Source: Bufo bufo (taxonomy: Eukaryota; Chordata; Amphibia; Anura; Bufonidae). From it: a stretch of DNA of 64,000 nt. The DNA is taken from the NCBI RefSeq assembly GCF_905171765.1, contig NC_053389.1:214464624-214528623 (forward strand), given 5' to 3'. The notes below the pieces were generated by a model. The model did no database searches, was not told where the DNA came from, and worked only from the letters and a program-made list of their open reading frames with translations. Of this stretch, positions 21,776-32,970 are shown one piece after another (the stretch's first letter is position 1; each line of letters opens with the position of its first letter). The position numbers and the translations under genes are program-made.

Positions 21776-22264
21776 GTTTCTTTGTTTTGGTTTCTGTTCC
21801 TCACCTCGTTAGGCTATCTCAGCTGTCATGCAGTCAGACTCATTACCTCCCTTTATATTCTCCCCCATAAGGTAGTTGGGTGTGGCTGATACTACTTCCT
21901 GGAATGAGTGTGCATGCTGACTTCAGCTCCCAGCTCCCAGTTCTCAGTTCACAGTCGTCTTCAGATAAGTGCTGTTTTGTATTTATGATTTTCTGTTGTC
22001 TGGATCCAGGTGACCCTGACTCCCTCCGTGTCTGTGTAGGGAGCCGGTGGTCGTGTCTCCTCACTATTGTAGGGCCTTCAGGTTAAGATAGCCGAGGTAC
22101 GTGGATATGCGCCCATTCACCTTTAGAGTGGTCGCATAGGCTGAGCATTAAGGGAGAGCGGCAGGTCGATTGCAGGGGTCTCCCTTTATGTTCCTTAGTT
22201 GTGGATCCAGTGAGTCATCATTTGTTATTTGTATCATCTTGTTTCCTGTACACCATCCGTGACA
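21718..22264 (+). repeat. Chromovirus 3' LTR
   Basis: 547 bp, preceded by the purine tract AGAGGGAGGGGTAC. The gag-pol stop lies inside it at 21773-21775. Confidence 0.95.
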
Positions 22265-25200
22265 GGTGGGGTTTTGTCTTCCCTTACAGAGGACATTGCT
22301 ATGGTGGATACCTGGAGGATGTCACACCCGGATGAGAGGGACTTTACCCACTTCTCCCATGCGCAAAACTCGTGGTCCCGTATAGACTACTGGTTGGCTA
22401 AGCCAGAACTCTTATCCAGAGTTAGCGAGGTAGTTATTGAAAACCTGGTGATCTCAGATCATTCGCCAGTGGTTCTGTCTCTGGCGGATATGGAACCGAG
22501 AGGGACAGAATACATTTGGAAATTCCCGTCTTTCCTATCTGAGGATGAGACCTTTATAGAATTACTACGGGGTTGGTGGCTGGAATACAGCACTACTAAT
22601 CAGGAGCATGAATCTGACCCTTTTCTTTTCTGGGAAGCAGGCAAATCAGTTATACGGGGCAGCATATATAACAGGCCTCAAGAAAGCTACAAAGGCACAA
22701 TTTATTAAGTGTAGCCGGACAGTCCAGGGTTGTTATAGGATTTTTGTGCAATCTCCTTCGCCAGAGAACAAGGAAAAGTGGAGTGCAGCAAGAGAGGAGT
22801 TCGAGATTTGGGCAAAGAGAAAGGAAAGCTTTCACACAGCTAGATGGGAACTGGAGCTGCACAAGTTCGGTAATAAGGCAGGCAAACTCCTGGCAAATCT
22901 GGCTAAGGGGCGTAGACAAACAATCCCTATCACCCATCTACGTGACTCAGCAGGGAAAGTTAGGTCCCAACCCCCCGACATCCTAAAAATCTTTAGGAGT
23001 TACTATTCTGACCTATATAGTAGGCCTCCTGACAATGTAGGCTTGGGCCCTAGTATCTTGGAAGGCTTAAATCTCCCAGTGATAGCGCAGGAGAAACTAG
23101 ACCAGCTTAATAGGCCCATCACGGAAGAGGAAATCTTGAAAACGATAGCACTGTTACCTGGGAATAAGGCACCGGGTCCGGATGGATACTCGGGTGACTT
23201 CTATAAAGCCCTTAAAGCACAAATATCACCGATACTATCTAAACTGGGAAATGTCCTCTTGCAGGGGGGGAGGTTATCTGCTCAAATGAATATGGCGCAC
23301 ATACGCATGCTCCCCAAGGAGGGTAAACCAGCAGAGGACCCTGCGTCGTACAGACCTATATCCCTCATTAATCAGGATGTTAAAATCCTCTCGAAAACTT
23401 ATGGCCAATAGATTAGCAAGCATCCTCCCGAGCCTGATCAGTCCATCACAGGTTGGTTTCGTTAGAAACCGGTCAGCAGTTACCAACATCCGTCGAGTCC
23501 TGGCGGTCTTGGATGAGGTGGGTCGGGGGAGAAGAGGTGTTTCGGCGTCCTCCATAGTCACTCTTGACGCTGAAAAAGCTTTTGATAAAGTACATTGGGA
23601 GTGGCTATGGAGGGTGTTGGATAAATTTGGGGTGAGAGGCTCTTTTAGGGAATACCTTACTCAGCTTTACACAACTCCTATGGCCAGAATAGGCATGCAA
23701 GGCTTTCTCTCTGACCCTTTTAGCTTACATAGGGGTACAAGGCAGGGCTGTCCTTTATCCCCCCTGTTGTTCGACCTGGCGGTAGAGCCTCTGGTTCATC
23801 TTCTAAACTCGGGCGGGATTTTCGAGGGTATTAAAATAGGGAACTCTGAACTGAAAGCTATCTTCTTTGCAGACGACATACTCTTATTTATGGGCAACCC
23901 TGTGACAGATCTACAGGCAGTACTGAGCAGCATTGCAAAATTTGGTCAGTTTTCAGGATTCACGTTAAATATAGCCAAGTGTGCTCTTCTACAGCTTGGG
24001 AGAGGGGAAACTATATTAAAGCCTGGGAGTACTTTAGAGGGGATACCGGTGGCTAAAGGTCACATTACATATTTAGGTATCAAGATAGGTCCTAGGGCAG
24101 AATCATTATACGGTCTGAATTATACCCCCTTATTAAGTAAAGTGACTAGGGAGCTGCGAGGATGGCAGAACCTGCCCCTGCCCCTACTAGGCAGAATTCA
24201 TTTAGTCAAAATGATCAGCTTCTCCAGACTCCTTTATCCTCTCCAGACATTGCCCTTGCTGGTTAAGCATGTGGACGTCAGTAGACTCCATGGTGAGGTG
24301 ACACGCTTTATCTGGAAGGTAAAGAGACCACGTATAGGTCTGAGGAAGCTGATGGCCCTTAAACTGAAAGGGGGAATGAACATGCCAGATGTCAGGATGT
24401 ATAACCAGGCATGTCTTCTTAGACACATTATTGACTGGCTGCGCCACACAAGTTTCCATTCTGATTATTCTTTGGAGAGGGAACTTTGCGCACCTTGGGA
24501 TCCCTGCACCCTGTTACACACGGCCTTGAGAGCCCTGCCCATGCATCTGCGGAATTCGATTATCTTCCGCTACACATGGGCAGCATGGAGAATTATTAGG
24601 AAGAGTCTACGACTGTGTCAGGGAGTCTCGAAATTCTTACCTCTGTGGGGGCATCCGGAATTTGAACAGGGAAGAAGGAATGCTCTGTTTAAGGAATGGA
24701 AGCAGAAAGGAATACTGACGGCCCAGCAGTTGTTACACAAGAATGAGAATAGATGGTTATCATGTCAGGAGGTTAGGGACGTTTATCACCTGAGTCCTTT
24801 TCAAACTATTCAATACTCCCAGGTTAATAAATTCTTAACCGATAGGCTGAGGGATGTATCTAAGGAAATTGCGACGAATGACTTTGATAAGATAGTAATG
24901 AAGGGTACAGGCCCGCAATCCATTTCTCTATTGTACTCCCAATTAAGGGTGATTTTGGGGGATGGCCTGCCACATCTAGCTTTTCGCCCATGGGCTCGTA
25001 TATTAGAGGACAACGAGGCAGGAGAGAAGATTCTAAAGGGCTGGTGGGCCATGAGGAATTCAGTCATAAATGAAGTTTGGAATGACACACATTTCAGGAT
25101 AATGCATAATGCTATTTATGCTTTTAACCTCCCGGCAGGCCCCAACAGGTTGGACAGGATTACTAGTTGTCCTAAGTGTAAGGTCATGCACACTGTTCTA

Positions 25201-25656
25201 TTTCATGGTCTTTGGTCATGCCCCCGCATACAGGATCTATGGAATCAGGTGGCCCAAATATCTAAGGATAGTTGGAATTTGACGGTCCCGTTGAACCCTA
25301 TGACCTTTCTCTTTCATTATTGGGAAGAGCTAAAGGATGGGGTCCTTCTGGAGCGGAGACTTTTCCATGCACTCTGTATGGTAACTAAGAGGAGCATTTT
25401 ACAACATTGGCTCCGGCCTTCGGTCCCCTCAAGGGATGACATATTAACATGCCTTAGAGAACTACTGAATCTGGAGCGAGGGGATGTTATGAAACATAAG
25501 GAAGGAAAGGGAGGCAAATTCCTAAAGACCTGGAGAGGCTTTCTGACACAGTTCTTCTCTGACTCTGATATTGAACACATCATGAGACCCTTCACTTTGA
25601 CAAAGTGGTATCTGGAGGAACAGTTGAAGGGGTCGCTAGGCCGATTGGCACAATAA

Positions 25657-26002
25657 CAGGTTTCTTACAACCACCCACGACGTTACTAATATGATGATAT
25701 CATTATTCTAGACCATGTCTGTCGAAAGGTATGGCGAATGTTCTGGCAGGACGATAGTTAGTTTCGAATAGGGGTAGGGGGGGGAGGGCAATTGAGTTTT
25801 CTCAGATTGGGGGGGGGTTAATTTGAAGGGTTATGAAAATAATTGAAGTAAAGGACAACTTGTTTGGAGTCTCTACGGTATACATAGACATCAATGTCTG
25901 TTTTCTGAAAATATTTTGTGACAAACATGCAGTGCTTTTGAATTGTACTTTGTATATGTCCTTTCTTTTGAAAATAAAAAATTTTTCTTGAAAAAAAAAA
26001 AA
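25657..26002 (+). other. LINE 3' UTR with G-runs, polyadenylation signal and first A-tract
   Basis: G-runs at 25771-25788 (GGGGTAGGGGGGGGAGGG) and 25809-25817, AATAAA at 25973-25978, then A12 at 25991-26002. G-rich polypurine runs in the 3' UTR are known in mammalian L1. Confidence 0.75.
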
Positions 26003-26073
26003 GTATAATAATACAATCTCCTTTTTTTTATATGGAATTCAATAAATATTATATTTATTTACAAAAAAAAAAA
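26003..26073 (+). other. LINE 3' transduced segment with second poly(A)
   Basis: About 60 bp of non-LINE sequence (GTATAATAATACAATCTCC... to TATTTATTTAC) follows the first A-tract. It has its own AATAAA at 26041-26046 and ends in a second A-tract (26063-26075), immediately followed by the 14-bp TSD. This is the layout of a 3' transduction: transcription read through the weak first signal at the source locus. Confidence 0.75.
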
Positions 26074-26110
26074 AAGAACATAATTAGAAGCCGGATGTTA
26101 ACAGCTTTAA

Positions 26111-29100
26111 CCCCTTAAGGACTTAGGACGTATCGGTACGGCATGGGTCCCGAGTCCTTAAGGACCCATGACGTACCGGTACGTCATGAGTTTAAAATAG
26201 AATTGCGGCGCCCCGGGGGTTAATCCGAACGGGATGCCGGCTGAAATCATTCAGCCGGCATCCCGTAACAACGCAGGGGGGGTCATGTGACCCTTCCCCC
26301 CCCGTATCGGCGATCACAGCAAACCACAGGTAAATTCAGACCTGCGGTTTGCTGCGCTTTTAGCCGATTCTGATCCCCGCGGTCTCTGACTGCGGGGATC
26401 AAACTTTAAAACACCCGAAATTAAGTTTTATTAACCCCCCTGCACCCCTGAATGATATTATGTGGGCGGGTGGTGCAGGGGGGGTGACGCAGGCGGTGCG
26501 GGAGGTGCGGGAGGCAGGCGGTGCGGCAGGCGGGCGCGCGATCCCCCGCCCGCCTCCCCTTGAATAATCGTTGGCTTTTAGTGGTTATACCAGGGTGTCA
26601 GCACATTGCTGACACCCTGGTATAAACGGCTGACATCGGTGATGCGATGTCAGCCGTTTAACCCTTTCCATACATCGGTCCGTACGGACCGATGTATGGA
26701 AAAGGTTAACAGCTCAGGGAGCTCCCTCCCTCTCCCATCGGGGGGCTGCTGTGCCTTTGCAGCCCCCCGATGGGAGAGGGAGAGAGCCCCCAGACAGCCC
26801 CCCGACACCCCCGTCCTTACCCTTCCCCGTCTGCGCAGTTCTGATCACTACTGAGCAGACGGGGAAGGTTCCCATGGCAACAGGACGCCGTCTCAGGCAT
26901 CCTGCTGTCCATGGTGCTGAACAGATCTGTGCTAAAGGCAGAGATCTGTTCAGACAAAGTGTAAGTAAAATACAGTACAGTACAATATATATTGTACTGT
27001 ACTGTATTGTACAGACATCAGACCCACTGGATCTTCATGAACCAAGTGGGTCTGGGTCAAAAAAATGTAAAAAAAAGTGAAAAAAGTTAAGATAAAAAAA
27101 CACATTTATCACTGAATAAAAATAAATACACTATACATATTAGGTATCGCCGTGTCTGTAACGACCTGATCTATAAAACGGTCATGTTACTTTCCCCGCA
27201 CGGTGAACGCCATAAAAAAATAATTTAAAAAAACTATGAGAAAATTGAAATTTTGCCCACCTTACTTCCCAAAAAAGGTAATAAAAGTGATCAAAAAAGT
27301 CGCATGTACGCCAAAATAGTACCAATCAAACCGTCATCTCATCCCGCAAAAATCATACCCTACCCAAGATAATCGCCCAAAAACTGAAAAAACTATGGCT
27401 CTTAGACTATGGAAATACTAAATGAAATCATTGTGTAAAACTTAAATAAATAAAAAAAAAGTATACATATTAGGTATCGACGCGTCCATATCGACCGGCT
27501 CTATAAAAATATCACATGACCTAACCCCTCAGGTGACCACCGTAAAAAAATAAAAATAAAAACGGTGTAAAAAAAGCCATTTTTTGTCATCTTACGTCAC
27601 AAAAATTATAATAGCAAGCGATCAAAAAGTCATATGCACCCCAAAATAGTGCCAATCAAACCGTCATCTCATCCCGCAAAAAATGAGACCCTACTTAAGA
27701 TAATCGCCCAAAAACTGAAAAAACTATGGCTCTTAGACTATGGAGACACTAAAACATTTTTTTTGTTTTAAAAATGAAATCATTGTGTAAAACTTACATA
27801 AATAAAAAAAATTGTATACATATTAGGTATTGCCACGTCCGTGACAACCTGCTCTATAAAATTACCACATGATCTAACCTGTCAGATGAATTTTGTAAAT
27901 AGCAAAAAATAAAAACGTGCCAAAAAATCTATTTCTTGTTACCTTGCCGCACAAAAAAGTGTGATATAGAGCAACCAAAAATCATATGTACCCTAAACTA
28001 GTACCAACAAAACTGCCACCCTATCCCGTAGTTTCTAAAATGGGGTCACTTTTTTGGAGTTTCTACTCTAGGGGTGCATCAGGGGGGCTTCAAATGGGAC
28101 ATGGTGTCAAAATAACCAGTCCAGCAAAATCTGCCTTCCAAAAACCGTATGGCATTCCTTTCCTTCTGTGCCCTGCCGTGTGCCCGTACAGCGGTTTACG
28201 ACCACATATGGGGTGTTTCTGTAAACTACAGAATCAGGGCCATAAATAATGAGTTTTGTTTGGCTGTTAACCCTTGCTTTGTAACTTGAAAAAAAATATT
28301 AAAATGGGAAATCTGCCAAAAAAGTGAAATTTTGAAATTGTATCTCTATTTTCCATTAAATCTTGTGCAACACCTAAAGGGTTAACAAAGTTTGTAAAAT
28401 CCGTTTTGAATACCTTGAGGGGTGTAGTTTCTTAGATGGGGTCACTTTTATGGAGTTTCTACTCTAGGGGTGCATCAGGGGGCTTCAAATGGGACATAGT
28501 GTCAAAAAACCAGTTCAGCAAAATCTGGCTTCCAAAAACCATACGGCGCTCCTTTCCCTCTACGCCCCGCTGTGTGGCCGTACAGTAGTTTACGGCCACA
28601 TATGGGGTGTTTCTGTAAACGGCAGAGTCAGGGCAATAAAGATAAAGTCTTGTTTAGCTGTTAACCCTTGCTTTGTTAGTGGAAAAAATGGGTTAAAATG
28701 GAAAATTAGGCAAAAAAATGAAATTCTCAAATTTCATCACCATTTGCCAATAACTCTTGTGCAACACCTAAAGGGTTAACGAAGTTTGTAAAATCAGTTT
28801 TGAATACCTTGAGGGGTGTAGTTTATAGAATGGGGTCATTTTTGGGTGGTTTATATTATGTAAGCCTCGCAAAGTGACTTCAGACCTGGAGTGGTCCCTA
28901 AAAATTGGGTTTTTGTAAATTTCTGAAAAATTTCAAGATTTGCTTCTAAACTTCTAAGCCTTGTAACATCCCCAAAAAATAAAATATCATTCCCAAAATG
29001 CTACAAACATGAAGTAGACATATGGGGAATGTAAAGTAATCACAATTTTTGGGGGTATTACTATGTATTACAGAAGTAGAGAAACTGAAACTTTGAAATT

Positions 29101-29333
29101 TGCAAATTTTTCAAAATTTTTGTTAAATATGGTATTTTTTTATGCAAAAAAATTAACTTTTTTGACCCAATTTTAGCAGTGTCATGAAGTACAATATGTG
29201 ACGAAAAAACAATCTCAGAACGGCCTGGATAAGTCAAAGCATTTTAAAGTTATCAGCACTTAAAGTGACACTGGTCAGATTTGCAAAAAATGGCCAAGTC
29301 CTTAAGGTGAAATAGGGCTGAGTCCTTAAGGGG
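26111..29333. mobile_element. TTAA-flanked non-coding transposon, 3.2 kb (piggyBac- or Kolobok-like)
   Basis: Exact TTAA on both sides (26107-26110, 29334-29337), with 13-bp inverted ends CCCCTTAAGGACT. No transposase. The left 950 bp is a chain of hairpins, the middle (about 27130-27830) repeats a 330-350-bp unit with TACATATTAGGTATCG, and the right part (about 28040-28840) repeats a 395-bp unit with TGGGGTCACTTTT and TTTCTACTCTAGGGGTGCAT. Related text fills 59965-61074. TTAA duplication is shared by piggyBac and Kolobok, so the superfamily is not settled. Confidence 0.8.
26131..27056. repeat. Chain of about twelve consecutive hairpins
   Basis: Successive unrelated inverted repeats, arms given as left/right: 26136-26150/26162-26176; 26229-26245/26250-26266; 26318-26330/26341-26353 (one mismatch); 26371-26380/26392-26401; 26585-26602/26608-26625; 26624-26638/26645-26659; 26667-26700 (34-bp loopless palindrome); 26726-26749/26759-26782; 26821-26834/26855-26868; about 26873-26890 with its inverse to 26917 (imperfect); 26918-26928/26941-26951; 26969-27008 (40-bp loopless palindrome); 27019-27028/27045-27054. 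Most are perfect. Confidence 0.85.
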
Positions 29334-29554
29334 TTAAGGTACTGCTGGCGGTTTATGATGCATTTTGGTGCTGACAGGTTCCCTTTAAGGAATATATTGC
29401 TTTGGGTTGTCAGGGGTAGAGCTATAGATACCTTTTTTGCTAAACTGGTGGTGTTTTTTTTTCTTTATATTTATTTAGTTTTGAGGTTAATTATTTTTAT
29501 ATTCTATTTGTTTACTATTTTTGTACACCATTCACATGTGGATTCTGCACCAAT

Positions 29555-30321
29555 AAGCTCTTTCACACCTGCGTTATTGTCTTCCGGCATAGAGTTCCGT
29601 CGTCGGGGCTCTATGCCGGAAGAATCCTGATCAGTTTTATCCTAATGCATTCTGAATGGAGAGTAATCCGTTCAGGATGCATCAGGATGTCTTCAATTCC
29701 GGTACGGAACGTTTGTTGGCCGGAGAAAATACCGCAGCATGCTGCGCTTTTTGCTCCGGCCAAAAATCCGGAACACTTGCCGCAAGGCCGGATCCGGAAT
29801 TAATGCCCATTGGAAGGCATTGATCCGGATCCGGCCTTAAGCTAAACGTCGTTTCGGCGCATTGCCGGAGCCGACATTTAGCTTTTTCAGAGTGGTTACC
29901 ATGGCTGCCGGGACGCTAAAGTCCTGGCAGCCATGGTAAAGTGTAGTGGGGAGCGGGGAGCAGTGTACTTACCGTCCGTGCGGCTCCCCGGGCGCTCCAG
30001 AGTGACGTCAGGGCGCCCCAAGCGCATGGATCACGTGATCGCATGGATCACGTCATCCATGCGCATGGGGCGCTCTGACGTCATTCTGGAGCGCCCCGGG
30101 AGCCGCACGGACTGTAAGTATACCGCTCCCCCGCTCCCCACTACTACTATGGCAACCAGGACTTTAATAGCGTCCTGGGTGCCATAGTAACACTGAAAGC
30201 ATTTGGAAGACGGTTCCGTCTTCAAATGCTTTCAGTACACTTGCGTTTTTCCGGATCCGGAGTGTAATTCCGGCAAGTGGAGTACATGCCGGATCCGGAC
30301 AACGCAAGTGTGAAAGAGCCC
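29555..30321. mobile_element. TIR transposon, foldback, about 770 bp
   Basis: The ends GCTCTTTCACACCTGCGTT and AACGCAAGTGTGAAAGAGC are inverse with one mismatch. Long internal inverted arms: the CCATGGCTGCC / GGCAGCCATGG pair near 29900-29935, then CGGGGAGC...GAGCGCC blocks either side of ATCACGTGAT near 30031. No coding capacity. The flanks (left AAT or TAA, right TTAA) do not give a clear TSD. Confidence 0.6.
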
Positions 30322-30653
30322 TTAAGCTGTCTAGTGGCAGGACAGAAGCCACCTCGGTTTTCAATGGTCATGGTTTACACCCAGGACCCTGAAAAGAAAA
30401 ACATGTCCTTTCTTGGAACAGTTGCATAAAAAAAATTGCATAAAAGGCAGTACAGCCTACCAATGAAAAAATGTTACAGTACTGCTGCTCACTGTTTTTT
30501 GGTGCAAAATCCTCGCCAAATACTCCATCTGAACAGCCATACTTATGTGCCCAAAGAAAATTTTGGCGGACATTTCAACAAATTCAACATGATGTTATAT
30601 TTCGTGTTACTCTGGTTGACAATTAGCCCGTTACAGAGGGAATGTAGCAGTAA
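30322..30653. other. No gene or repeat boundary recognised
   Basis: Short frames only, without domains or a family signature. It separates two TIR elements. Confidence 0.4.
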
Positions 30654-30937
30654 GGGTGCCTCCACATGGAGCGACCATGATCCAGTCGTGCTGTGGTCAA
30701 GAACCACGTGGCCAATTAGGCGCAGCTGACTAATGTCGACCGCAATGTATAGTCGGTCTTCATTGTGAATGGCCACACAGTATTGGAGGTGCCGTGCGGT
30801 CATTAACAATGGAGACAAACTAAGACCGACTTTATTAGTTAAATAAAAGGAAGCTGCGGGCTAATTGGCAGTGCAGTTCATGACCACAGCATGGCCACAA
30901 CCCGACTGTATCACGGCTGCTTCGTGTGGCCAAACCC
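30654..30937. mobile_element. Harbinger-like MITE, 284 bp
   Basis: Exact TAA on both sides (30651-30653, 30938-30940). Ends GGGTGCCTCCACATGG and CGTGTGGCCAAACCC are roughly inverse. The 3-bp TWA duplication and GGG start suggest PIF/Harbinger. No coding capacity. Confidence 0.65.
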
Positions 30938-31405
30938 TAAGTGGTGGCTGCATTCTGATCTGTATACACCCTCATTGATCACATCTATACAGCGATCAGG
31001 AAGGCAGGGAAAGCAATAAACCATCTCATCCTTCTCTATGGGGTGTACAGCTGGCTCTGTCCTGCAGTTGCATGATTTTGGTGCAGCAGAAAACTCTGCA
31101 GCGACATTTAGAAATACTTCTGCAGTCACATGCAGAATAGCCAAACATTTTAAGACATTCCACAGTACAAATGTTTTTTCCTCAAAAAGTTTCTGTACTG
31201 AATAAAGAGCATTCATCTTATCATCTATCTGAACCATTCCTACCCCTTCTCTCCAATCCAGTTGGCTGCAGTGTTACGTTTTGGGTAACGGTCATATGAC
31301 CCATGCTAGTTGCTTCTGCTCATGTGAGGTGGACAGGTGGTGGTCAGCAGCCACTAGTGATGGGACATGATGGTTGCAGACAGACTACCTGACCTCCCGG
31401 CTTAA
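30938..31405. other. No gene recognised
   Basis: A 108-codon minus frame (30911-31237) has no family resemblance I can see. Nothing else stands out. Confidence 0.4.
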
Positions 31406-32030
31406 AGGGAACCTGTCACTGGGATTTTGGGTATAGAGCTGAGGACATGGGTTGCTAGATGGCAGCTAGCACATCCGCAATACCCAGTACCCATAGCTCT
31501 GTGTGCTTTTATTGTGTAAAAAAAAAGATTTGATACATTTGCAAATTGACCTGAGAGGAGTCAGAGCTTGAAAATATGACTCTTCTCTGGTCACACAAGT
31601 AAGATATGACTCTTTTATGTTAATTTGTATTTGTGGTCGTGGCAACCAAGTACGTACCTATCCTACCTAGGATACCCTATCCCTAAGCGGTCAGAGTTGT
31701 GCCGTAACCGCGTCGTGGAGGGACGCCTGAAAGAGGGCATCCCCTTTGAGAGTAACAGGAGAAAGGGGTGGGTGGGAGGGAGAACTCTGCACGTCGTACG
31801 CATGTGGGAGGGTGCCAGCCGTTGAAGTAGGTGGCCAAGCCCCTCCCACAAATACAGGCCAATGAATCGGCCTTTACACTTGTGGTCGTGGCAACCAAGT
31901 ACGTACCTATCCTACCTAGGATACCCTATCCCTAAGCGGTCAGAGTTGTGCCGTAACCGCGTCGTGGAGGGACGCCTGAAAGAGGGCAAAAAGACATACT
32001 GATAGGCAGAAGTAATTTATTGCAAAGTCG

Positions 32031-32970
32031 TTACAAAGCCAAAGTTTGAAAGGCTGCCGACATTTCTGTTTCAGGGTGAGGTATGTAACGATTGAAACAA
32101 GACGAGTGCCAACGCCCCAGTTTCTGTATGACATGCGCAGGCACTCGGTTTTTGGAGGCCGCGGATGCGGCACCTATACGAAATGAATGACCCGAAATTG
32201 TGGCAGGGTCACCGCCCGTGCTGGCCACGAGTGACCTTACATGGGATATGAACTGATGGGTGGTGAGCGGAACCCCCTGAAGGGTAACAATGGACTATTC
32301 GGTCCGGCCTCGGACAAGGCAGACCGTAACTGACGAAGTACCGTCACCGGACACCATTGGTGTGCTGTGGGAAAGAAGGATACCGGAACAGGGGGGCCCA
32401 TCTGGGAGGTCTTGGACGTTTTGAGCAGTAATATGAACCCGTCGGAGTTCTGGACCAGCTGGCTGACCGTGAGGAACTTGCTACTGCCTGGCGCACAGGT
32501 GAACTCCCCAGGTCTTAGGAAGCCGTAAAAGGCTAGATAGATGGCGGATTTAAGTACCAAGCTGGCCAAAACCCCGAAAGGATTACCGTCCAAGGCGTCG
32601 GACATTTTGCGGAAAAGAGGGCCGGTGACCGCTTGCCTGCGTACTTGGCTTTGAGGCCCGCACTTGCTCAAACCCTTGAGAGCGGCTTTGACAGCATGTA
32701 TGGTAAACACTGACGCTAGCTCGGGATGGCTAAGAGAGAGGAAGTGTTGCACTCCCGCCAGGTACGACCTCACTGTACCGTGGGAGAGCCTGCGCACGGA
32801 GTGGCAGTAACCAATGAACGCCAGGATGTACTCTGGAAAACTGGAGTCCCCTTGAGGACATTCCCCTCGAAACCTGCAGAACGTCTTCCACCCGGTGTTG
32901 TATGCCCTGGTTGTGTTAGGTGAGAGGGAATTGCGTATCAGAGCGTGAGCCGTCTCAAGGTGGTTGGTTA
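32031..32970 (-). pseudogene. Ngaro 1 tyrosine recombinase, one frameshift
   Basis: The N-terminal SAM-like core-binding part (LSPNTTRAYNTGWKTFC, then HGTVRSYLAGVQHFL) leads to the catalytic domain. This has FYGFLRPGEF (first Arg), a lysine-bearing strand (LKTSKTSQ), then after a frameshift near 32230 ISGHSFRIGAAS (HxxR), KLGRWHS and the Tyr in CFNRYIP. These are the catalytic residues of phage-integrase-type recombinases, used by Ngaro to insert circular cDNA. Its start overlaps the RT/RH end. Confidence 0.85.

Larger units (their letters stand above)
16927..22264 (+). mobile_element. Complete Ty3/gypsy chromovirus
   Basis: Two 547-bp LTRs (16927-17473, 21718-22264), TGTCACAAGC...CCGTGACA, flanked by an exact 5-bp TSD GGTGG (16922-16926, 22265-22269). 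I saw no difference between the LTRs, and their incidental translated frames are the same. The purine tract AGAGGGAGGGG precedes the 3' LTR. One uninterrupted gag-pol frame fills the interior. It is inserted in LINE ORF2 and looks the youngest of the nested set there. The PBS after the 5' LTR (TTATCAGCCACC) is not an obvious tRNA complement. Confidence 0.95.
16433..25656 (+). pseudogene. LINE ORF2 (APE endonuclease and reverse transcriptase), split and frameshifted
   Basis: Starts MIKIVTWNVKGLHSPQKR. The endonuclease shows WNVKGL, QETHL, NVYAPN and GGDFNA; after the chromovirus insertion (16927-22264) it resumes at 22270 in phase and ends with SRIDYWLA and SDHSPV. A frameshift near 22675 and another near 23390 follow. 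The RT has NKAPGPDG, YRPISLIN, the QVGFVRNRS block, LDAEKAFDKVHW, RGTRQGCPLSPLLF and the catalytic FADDILLF. The C-terminal part has a CPKC...H...C knuckle (about 25150-25230), as in L1 ORF2p. It would nick DNA and reverse transcribe LINE RNA; this copy is dead. Confidence 0.92.
10332..26073 (+). mobile_element. L1/Tx1-type LINE, about 5.8 kb when nested elements are removed
   Basis: Flanked by an exact 14-bp duplication AAGAACATAATTAG (10318-10331, 26074-26087). It contains a short 5' UTR (10332-10477), ORF1, ORF2 (endonuclease and reverse transcriptase), a G-rich 3' UTR and a poly(A) tail. Two LTR elements were inserted later, at 10625-15222 in ORF1 and 16927-22264 in ORF2. With these removed together with one TSD copy each, both reading frames continue in phase across the junctions. 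The element appears full length at its 5' end. Two frameshifts in ORF2 make it inactive now. Confidence 0.9.
9706..29384. mobile_element. Foldback MITE split by a LINE and a TTAA element
   Basis: The left end GGGAACCTGTCACC (9706) and right end TGACAGGTTCCC (ending 29383) are inverse. After removal of the LINE (10332-26087 with its TSD) and the TTAA element (26111-29337) about 0.7 kb remains. The interior is a foldback: the arm around 9990-10060 (CCCCTAACCGTCC, GATTGACAGCCTGCAG, GGCCGGGAT) is inverted at about 10165-10225. The same terminal text starts the MITE at 31406. The TSD is unclear. Confidence 0.55.

Noticed and set aside
29933..30225. Mirror-image frames on both strands (RLPGRSRVTSGRPKRMD and its near copy).
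   Set aside because: Both come from the inverted arms of a foldback transposon.
30911..31237. A 108-codon minus frame next to a MITE.
   Set aside because: No recognisable domain or start context; likely chance.
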